Below, piece by piece: positions 1-3,989 of a DNA stretch of 5,719 nucleotides. The translations under genes were made by a program, and so were the position numbers. The notes under the pieces are model-generated. The model worked only from the letters and a program-made list of their open reading frames with translations, was not told where the DNA came from and did no database searches. The DNA is from an uncultured beta proteobacterium (GTDB lineage: Bacteria > Pseudomonadota > Gammaproteobacteria > Burkholderiales > SG8-39): contig CAIPUP010000212.1 in assembly GCA_903868285.1 (NCBI GenBank), forward strand, positions 1 through 5,719, given 5' to 3'. Position 1 is the stretch's first letter. Every line of letters begins with the position of its first letter.

Positions 1-939
1 GGCCGCCACCGTGGTCGAGCGTGCGATGTTGACCGGCCCCAGGCAGGCCTTGGCCGAGCGCGAGAAATCCAGTGTCAGGCGATTGCGTTCGATGTGCAGA
101 TCCAGCGCGATGGCCAGTGGCGTATCGGTGGCGCCATCGTTGTCCAGCCAGTCGGTGTAGTGATAGCGACCCGGCGGCAGCTCGGCAATATTGGCGCGCA
201 TCAGCTTCACCGCGCGCGCGCGCAACTCGGCCATAGCGGCCAGCACCTGCGCATCGCCGTATTCGTCCAGCAGTTCGTTCAGCCGGCGCGCGCCCAGGGC
301 CAGCGCATTGACCTGTCCGTTCATGTCGCCATACAGGCTGTTGGGCTGACGGGAATTGGCACGCAGGATATCCACCACATCGCTGCGTAACTGCCCGGCG
401 GCATAGAGCTTGACCGGCGGCACCAGCACTGCCTCCTGAAAGCATTCGGTGGCGGCCGGGTTGTAGTTGCCCGGCACATTGCCGCCGATGTCATGCCAGT
501 GTCCGACCGAGGCCAGATGACAGAACAGCTTGCCGTGGCGAAAGAACGGCCGCACCAGCTTGAAGTCGTTCAGATGGGTGCCACCGTCATAGGCATCATT
601 GAAAATGTAGACATCGCCATCGGCGAATTCGCCCTGGGCCTTGTCGATCACCGCCTTGACCGCGAACGACATGGCGCCGACAAAGATCGGCAGACCGCTC
701 TTGCCCTGCACCAGAGTCTCCCCGCTGTCGGCGTGATACAGGCCGTGCGAGGCGTCATGCGCCTCGGCGATGATGGGATTGAAGGCGGCACGAAACAGCG
801 TGGCATCCATCTCGTCGGCGATCTGTTCCAGCCGGCCATTGAGCACCGCCAGCGTTACCGCATCGATGGACCCGACCGCCTTGGCCTTGCCCGAGCCCGC
901 ACCGGGACGCTTACGCTTGTGTCGTTCAGTGTTGGTCAT
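1..939 (-). CDS. Hydantoinase B/oxoprolinase family subunit (HyuB-like), N-terminal part; continues past the left edge
   Basis: This open frame of 313 codons has no stop before the window edge, so about half of a typical 510-590 residue protein is visible. Family signatures are clear: a conserved N-terminal block DAVTLAVLNGRLEQIADEM (26-44), NDAYDGGTHLNDF (114-126), GHWHDIGGNVPGNYNP (146-161), and DFSRSAKACLGPVN (291-304). Members pair with a HyuA-type ATP-binding subunit and either open cyclic amides (hydantoins, 5-oxoproline, caprolactam) with ATP or carboxylate ketones (acetone and acetophenone carboxylases). The sequence alone does not separate these reactions. The start ATG follows a good Shine-Dalgarno sequence inside the preceding lyase gene and overlaps that gene by 14 nt, so it belongs to the same operon. 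The first 22 residues are a basic, low-complexity extension (RHKRKRPGAGSGKAK) before the conserved core. No HyuA gene lies in the window; it may follow beyond the left edge. Family is near certain; substrate is unknown. Confidence 0.93.
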   Translation of the reverse strand, partial: MTNTERHKRKRPGAGSGKAKAVGSIDAVTLAVLNGRLEQIADEMDATLFRAAFNPIIAEAHDASHGLYHADSGETLVQGKSGLPIFVGAMSFAVKAVIDKAQGEFADGDVYIFNDAYDGGTHLNDFKLVRPFFRHGKLFCHLASVGHWHDIGGNVPGNYNPAATECFQEAVLVPPVKLYAAGQLRSDVVDILRANSRQPNSLYGDMNGQVNALALGARRLNELLDEYGDAQVLAAMAELRARAVKLMRANIAELPPGRYHYTDWLDNDGATDTPLAIALDLHIERNRLTLDFSRSAKACLGPVNIARSTTVAA

Positions 940-1840
940 GTTCGTCTTCCTCTGCGGCATAGCGTTTGCCCTGGTCCAGCAGCGCAGGCGTGCCGATCAG
1001 GCTGTTCAGCCCGTCGAAATCCAGCATGCGATCGCGTAGTGCATCGGTGGTGCCATCGCGCTGCAAGGTGTTGAAGTAATCCTCGGCGGCGCGACTGAGC
1101 AGACGCACCAGTCCACCGGGGAAGATCACGATACGAAAGCCCAGTTGCTCCAGCTCGGCTGCCGGGCGTAGTGGCGTCTTGCCGCCTTCGACCATGTTCG
1201 CCAGCAGCGGTACGCGTTTGGCAAAGCGCTCGCAGGCAAGGCGCATCTGCGAATCGTCCTTGAGCGCTTCGATGAACAGCGCATCGGCACCGGCTTCGAG
1301 ATACGCCTCGGCGCGGTCCATGGCGGCATCGATACCTTCGACCGCGATGGCGTCGGTGCGGGCCATGATGAGGGTTTCGGCCGAGCGTCGGGCGTCGCTG
1401 GCAGCCTTCAGCTTGCCTACCATTTCTCCCTTTAAAATCAAAGACTTACCGTTAAGATGGCCGCAGCGCTTGGGCATGGTCTGGTCCTCCAGCTGGATCA
1501 CCATGCCACGCCCCGGTTCATCGCCGCCACCGGCACGCTCGAACTCGCGCACCGTGCGCTGCACGTTCAGGGCATTGCCAAAGCCGGTGTCGGCATCCAC
1601 CAGGATCGGCAGGCGGATGCGCTCGCGCAGGGTGGCCAGCACATCGCACACCTCGGTTGCCGTCACCAGTCCGATATCAGGGCGTCCCAGGCGGGTGTAG
1701 GCAATGCTTGCGCCCGAGAGGTAGACCGCGCCAAAACCGGCACGCTCGGCCAGCATGCCGGACCAGGCATTGAACACGCCGGGTGCCAGCAGCACCTCGG
1801 GCGATTGCAGACGTTGTTTCAGGGTCATGGCCTTACTCAT
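926..1840 (-). CDS. Isocitrate lyase/PEP mutase superfamily C-C lyase (2,3-dimethylmalate lyase / methylisocitrate lyase-like)
   Basis: The 304-residue protein is an alpha/beta-barrel enzyme of the ICL/PEP mutase superfamily, close to the usual length of about 290-300. Visible signatures: YLSGAS (40-45), the metal-binding DADTGFG (82-88), LEDQ (117-120), the catalytic loop KRCGH (124-128, Cys126 being the expected catalytic cysteine), MARTDA (159-164), E191 and LANM (213-216). The family cleaves 2-hydroxy-di- or tricarboxylates to a 2-oxoacid plus another acid. The cysteine loop argues for a lyase and against a PEP mutase. Its neighbours are an aconitase-type hydratase rather than prpC/prpD, so a 2,3-dimethylmalate-type substrate fits better than methylisocitrate; this is inference. 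Compared with PrpB-type proteins there is an extra glycine-rich segment of about 7 residues (GGGDEPGRG, 104-112) just before LEDQ. The start is ambiguous: the first ATG overlaps the upstream gene by 8 nt, and Met5 (1828-1826) is an alternative; neither has a strong ribosome binding site. Confidence 0.92.
   Translation of the reverse strand: MSKAMTLKQRLQSPEVLLAPGVFNAWSGMLAERAGFGAVYLSGASIAYTRLGRPDIGLVTATEVCDVLATLRERIRLPILVDADTGFGNALNVQRTVREFERAGGGDEPGRGMVIQLEDQTMPKRCGHLNGKSLILKGEMVGKLKAASDARRSAETLIMARTDAIAVEGIDAAMDRAEAYLEAGADALFIEALKDDSQMRLACERFAKRVPLLANMVEGGKTPLRPAAELEQLGFRIVIFPGGLVRLLSRAAEDYFNTLQRDGTTDALRDRMLDFDGLNSLIGTPALLDQGKRYAAEEDEHDQH
946..953 (-). promoter_or_regulatory. Ribosome binding site of the HyuB-like gene
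   Basis: Read on the minus strand, AGAGGAAG lies with its GGA core 8 nt before the ATG at 939-937. It sits inside the last codons of the upstream lyase gene. It supports this ATG as the true start and suggests re-initiation by ribosomes finishing the lyase reading frame. Confidence 0.7.
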
Positions 1841-2426
1841 GGCTGGATACTGCTGCGGGGTGGTTGTTGGTACGCCCGGCCAGGCGCCGTTCCAGGTGGG
1901 GCAGCAGACCGCCGTCGTCCAGCAGTTGCAGCAGATGGGCCGGTATCGCTTCGCAGCGCAGTTGCTCGCCGCGTGTGTGGTTATGAATCAGGCCGGCGCG
2001 TGCATCGACGCGGATGCGGTCACCGGCCTGGATGCGATCGGCCTCGGCACAGACCACTGCCGGCAGGCCGAGGTTGATGGCGTTGCGATAGAACAGTCCG
2101 GCGAAGGACTTCGCCACCAGTGCTGCCACGCCCAGATGCTTGAGTGCCTGCGGCGCCTGCTCACGCGAGGAGCCGGTACCGCAATTGCGTCCGGCCACCA
2201 CCACATCGCCGGCGCGCACCTGGCTGGCGAATTCCGGCTGCAGCGATTCCAGGCAGTGGCGGGCGATCTCCTCGATACCGTATTTCATGTACTGGCCGGG
2301 CGCCAGCGCGTCGGTGTCGAGGTTGTCGCCACAGCGCCAGACGCGCCCGCCGGGTGTAGCTGAGGTAGCGTCTGCCGGTTCGATAGACCCGGGTGCTTGC
2401 GTTGAAGGGTTGCTGTCTTTGCTCAT
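1833..2426 (-). CDS. Aconitase-superfamily small subunit (LeuD/DmdB-like hydro-lyase swivel domain)
   Basis: This 197-residue protein is the swivelling-domain partner of the large subunit encoded just upstream. Signatures: GDNLDTDALAPGQYM (33-47), the substrate-binding loop GRNCGTGSSREQAP (79-92) and SFAGLFYRNAINLGLP (107-122). Together the two subunits should catalyse reversible dehydration/hydration of a hydroxy-diacid in the cytoplasm, as isopropylmalate isomerase, homoaconitase or dimethylmaleate hydratase do. The core resembles the short LeuD type of about 165 residues. A polar, low-complexity N-terminal extension of about 27 residues and a C-terminal tail (RTNNHPAAVSSHE) account for the extra length. 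The start codon shares ATGA with the stop of the large-subunit gene (4-nt overlap), which indicates translational coupling and equimolar synthesis. No leuA or leuB lies nearby in the window, so leucine synthesis is not indicated. A catabolic hydratase is favoured but not proven. Confidence 0.93.
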   Translation of the reverse strand: MSKDSNPSTQAPGSIEPADATSATPGGRVWRCGDNLDTDALAPGQYMKYGIEEIARHCLESLQPEFASQVRAGDVVVAGRNCGTGSSREQAPQALKHLGVAALVAKSFAGLFYRNAINLGLPAVVCAEADRIQAGDRIRVDARAGLIHNHTRGEQLRCEAIPAHLLQLLDDGGLLPHLERRLAGRTNNHPAAVSSHE

Positions 2427-3706
2427 GCCAGTAACTCGCGTGGATCGGTGATGTGCCCGGTGACCGCCGAGGCGGCAACGGTGTAGGGCGAACCCAGGAA
2501 CACGCGTGCGTCGGCTGAACCCATGCGGCCCTTGAAATTGCGTGCTGTGGAGGAGATCACCACGGTGTCGGCGTTGAAGCGATAGGCGCCATAGCCGGCG
2601 CAGGCGCCACAGGCATTGGGCAGCAGTTCTGCGCCAGCCTGTTGCAGAACACCCAGGGTGCCTTCGCGCTCGGCCTGTTGCTGATCGTGCAGCGAGGCTG
2701 CGCCCACCATCAGCCGAACGCCGCTGGCGATGCGTCGTCCGCGCAGCACACTTGCGGCCATGCGCAGGTCATCCAGCTTGGCGCCGGTGCAGGCGCCAAG
2801 GTAGGCCACCTGAATGCGCTGATGGCCATGGTCGCCAATCGGGCCGGCGTTGGCCGGGCTGTGTGGTGCCGCCACCTGCGGCGCAAGACTGCTGGCATCA
2901 AAGCGCTGATGCGCACCCAGTGGCGCATCGGCATCGCCTTGCCATTGCGTGATGTCGATGGATGCCGGATCAACGCCGGCCACCTGCTGCAGCCAGTCGC
3001 GGGTGGTGGCGTCGGGTGCCACCAGTCCGGTCTGCGCGCCGATTTCGGTGGCCATATTGCACAGCGTCATGCGCTCTTGCATCGACAGCGCGCTGATGGC
3101 CGAGCCGGTGTATTGCACCGCCTGATAGTCGGCGCCGTCCAGACCCAGCGTTCGGCACAGATGCAGCATCATGTCCTTGGCCGAGACACCCCGGCCCAGA
3201 CTTCCCGACCATTCGATCAGCAATGTCTGCGGCACCTTGACCCAGATCTCGCCGGTGACGACGGCACCCAGCATTTCGGTGGCACCGACGCCGAACATGT
3301 AGGCACCGAACGCGCCGCCGGTGGGTGAATGGCTGTCGCCGCCGACTGCGAACATGCCCGGACGCAGATAGCCTTTTTCCGGCAGCACCACATGACAGAT
3401 GCCCTGTTCGTCATGAAAGTTTTTCAGGCCATGCTCACGCGCCCAGTCACGCGTGATGCGAATGATCTGGCGCGAGTCGTCATCATTGGCTGGCAGATAG
3501 TGGTCGGTGATGACGACGAATTTCGACAGGTCCCATATTTTTGCGCCAAGCCGTTCCAGCATTGGTTGCAGCCGGCGCGGGCCGCTGGAGTCGTGTGTCA
3601 TGGCCAGATCGAGCCGGCCGACGATGATCTCGCCCGGCTGCACCGTGGTGCGGCCGCAGGCACGCGCGAGAATTTTTTGCGCCAGGGTTTGTGGCTGAGC
3701 GGTCAT
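2423..3706 (-). CDS. Aconitase-superfamily large subunit (LeuC/DmdA-like, [4Fe-4S] hydro-lyase)
   Basis: At 427 residues this matches the short archaeal/DmdA-type large subunit (about 420) rather than the classical bacterial LeuC (about 466). Signatures: DHYLPAND (68-75), GGDSHSPTGGAFGAYMFGVG (122-141), GACTGAK (304-310), NACGACAGYG (364-373) and STARNFKGRMG (386-396). Cys306, Cys366 and Cys369 are the expected ligands of a [4Fe-4S] cluster that binds and activates the substrate. The likely role is reversible hydration of an unsaturated diacid, with the small subunit made from the next gene. Neighbouring genes (ICL-family lyase, HyuB) point to catabolism, with 2,3-dimethylmaleate hydratase as the closest described precedent; 3-isopropylmalate or homocitrate-type substrates are not excluded. 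It is the first gene of the minus-strand operon. The ATG is the first possible start after an in-frame TGA at 3730-3728, but no Shine-Dalgarno sequence is visible in front of it. Confidence 0.94.
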   Translation of the reverse strand: MTAQPQTLAQKILARACGRTTVQPGEIIVGRLDLAMTHDSSGPRRLQPMLERLGAKIWDLSKFVVITDHYLPANDDDSRQIIRITRDWAREHGLKNFHDEQGICHVVLPEKGYLRPGMFAVGGDSHSPTGGAFGAYMFGVGATEMLGAVVTGEIWVKVPQTLLIEWSGSLGRGVSAKDMMLHLCRTLGLDGADYQAVQYTGSAISALSMQERMTLCNMATEIGAQTGLVAPDATTRDWLQQVAGVDPASIDITQWQGDADAPLGAHQRFDASSLAPQVAAPHSPANAGPIGDHGHQRIQVAYLGACTGAKLDDLRMAASVLRGRRIASGVRLMVGAASLHDQQQAEREGTLGVLQQAGAELLPNACGACAGYGAYRFNADTVVISSTARNFKGRMGSADARVFLGSPYTVAASAVTGHITDPRELLA

Positions 3707-3759
3707 GGCAATCGAAGGGGTCGGTAATCAGGCAATCGCTGATTTTCACCCGAATTGCC
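3707..3759. repeat. Three GGCAAT half-sites at 23-24 bp spacing upstream of the catabolic operon
   Basis: GGCAAT occurs on the plus strand at 3707-3712 and 3731-3736 (both extended to GGCAATCG) and on the minus strand at 3754-3759. The offsets are 24 and 23 bp, slightly more than two helical turns. They fill the 53 bp directly before the LeuC-like start codon. Regularly spaced, partly inverted half-sites beside a catabolic operon suggest a regulator-binding array. No regulator gene is in the window, so the function is inference. Confidence 0.35.
3726..3744. promoter_or_regulatory. Inverted repeat AATCAG-N7-CTGATT, candidate operator
   Basis: A perfect 6-bp inverted repeat with a 7-nt spacer lies 19 bp before the start codon of the LeuC-like gene. 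Its spacer contains the middle GGCAAT half-site. The size and place fit a dimeric repressor or activator site for the minus-strand operon. It is too short to be a convincing terminator and has no T-run. No clear sigma-70 promoter for the minus-strand operon could be picked out in this region. Confidence 0.35.
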
Positions 3760-3768
3760 CCGTTTCTA

Positions 3769-3797
3769 TTGATTCAGCACAGTGTTTGCAGTAAGTT
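3769..3797 (+). promoter_or_regulatory. Possible sigma-70 promoter of thiC
   Basis: TTGATT (3769-3774) and TAAGTT (3792-3797) are separated by 17 bp, which would place the transcription start near 3803, at the 5' edge of the riboswitch. The -35 matches four of six consensus bases but the -10 only three of six, so the main support is position. A start at 3803 would clip the first pairs of the proposed P1 stem, so the true start may be a few bases upstream. Confidence 0.3.
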
Positions 3798-3800
3798 GCG

Positions 3801-3924
3801 CCTCCAACCTGGGGGTGCTGCCCGGTCGGCGTTGAAATGAAATCGTTCCGGCGTCCGAGCGTGCGGCTGAGAAAAACCCTTTGAACCTGATGCGGGTAAT
3901 GCCGCCGCAGGGAAGCGTGGCAGG
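3801..3924 (+). promoter_or_regulatory. TPP riboswitch aptamer (thi box) upstream of thiC
   Basis: The conserved thi-box core is present: CTGAGA (3867-3872), ACCCTTTGAACCTGAT (3876-3891) and CAGGGAA (3908-3914). The fold can be drawn. P2 pairs GGGGU (3812-3816) with ACCCU (3876-3880). P3 pairs GCUGC (3817-3821) with GCGGC (3863-3867), and a longer arm continues it by pairing 3823-3829 with 3855-3861. P4 pairs CCUG (3886-3889) with CAGG (3908-3911). P5 pairs GCGG (3892-3895) with CCGC (3902-3905) around the loop GUAAUG. P1 is the least certain: CCUCCA (3801-3806) can pair with UGG-C-AGG (3918-3924) with one bulged C. TPP-bound aptamers of this class lower expression of thiamine synthesis genes, which matches thiC directly downstream. 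Confidence 0.93.
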
Positions 3925-3939
3925 ACATTCTTCCGTACC

Positions 3940-3985
3940 TCGCTCCTTGTGGCCTCCCCTTCGCCACCGTATGTACAAGGAGTGA
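3940..3985 (+). promoter_or_regulatory. Hairpin sequestering the thiC Shine-Dalgarno (riboswitch expression platform)
   Basis: TCGCTCCTTGT (3940-3950) pairs over 11 bp with ACAAGGAGTGA (3975-3985), including one G-U pair, and so buries the AAGGAG of thiC. A smaller hairpin, GTGGC (3949-3953) with GCCAC (3963-3967), fits in the loop. There is no U-run after the stem, so control of translation is more likely than transcription termination. An alternative pairing of the aptamer end GGGAAGCG (3910-3917) with CGCTCCT (3941-3947), with one bulged A, would free the ribosome binding site when TPP is absent. The pairings are seen; the switching mechanism is inferred. Confidence 0.7.
3977..3982 (+). 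promoter_or_regulatory. thiC ribosome binding site
   Basis: AAGGAG is a strong Shine-Dalgarno sequence 7 nt before the ATG at 3990. It fixes the thiC start and is the target of the sequestering hairpin. Confidence 0.85.
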
Positions 3986-3989
3986 CAGC

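Noticed and set aside
493..1074. A 193-codon plus-strand open frame opposite the HyuB-like start and the lyase end
   Set aside because: It crosses two overlapping genes with strong motifs on the other strand and shows no family motif of its own.
1457..2363. Plus-strand open frames of about 200 codons opposite the lyase and small-subunit genes
   Set aside because: They oppose genes with clear family motifs, have low-complexity Ala/Arg/Gly/His composition and lack ribosome binding sites.
2642..3328. A 228-codon plus-strand open frame opposite the large-subunit gene
   Set aside because: It is an antisense shadow: the minus strand carries all the aconitase-family signatures and the plus-strand translation shows no recognisable domain.
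2423..3706. Leucine biosynthesis (leuCD) as the role of the hydratase pair
   Set aside because: No leuA or leuB is adjacent, the large subunit is the short type, and the neighbours are a C-C lyase and a HyuB subunit. It is set aside as less likely, not excluded.
3726..3744. Inverted repeat considered as a transcription terminator
   Set aside because: The stem is only 6 bp, A+T-containing, and has no T-run on either side; an operator is more plausible.
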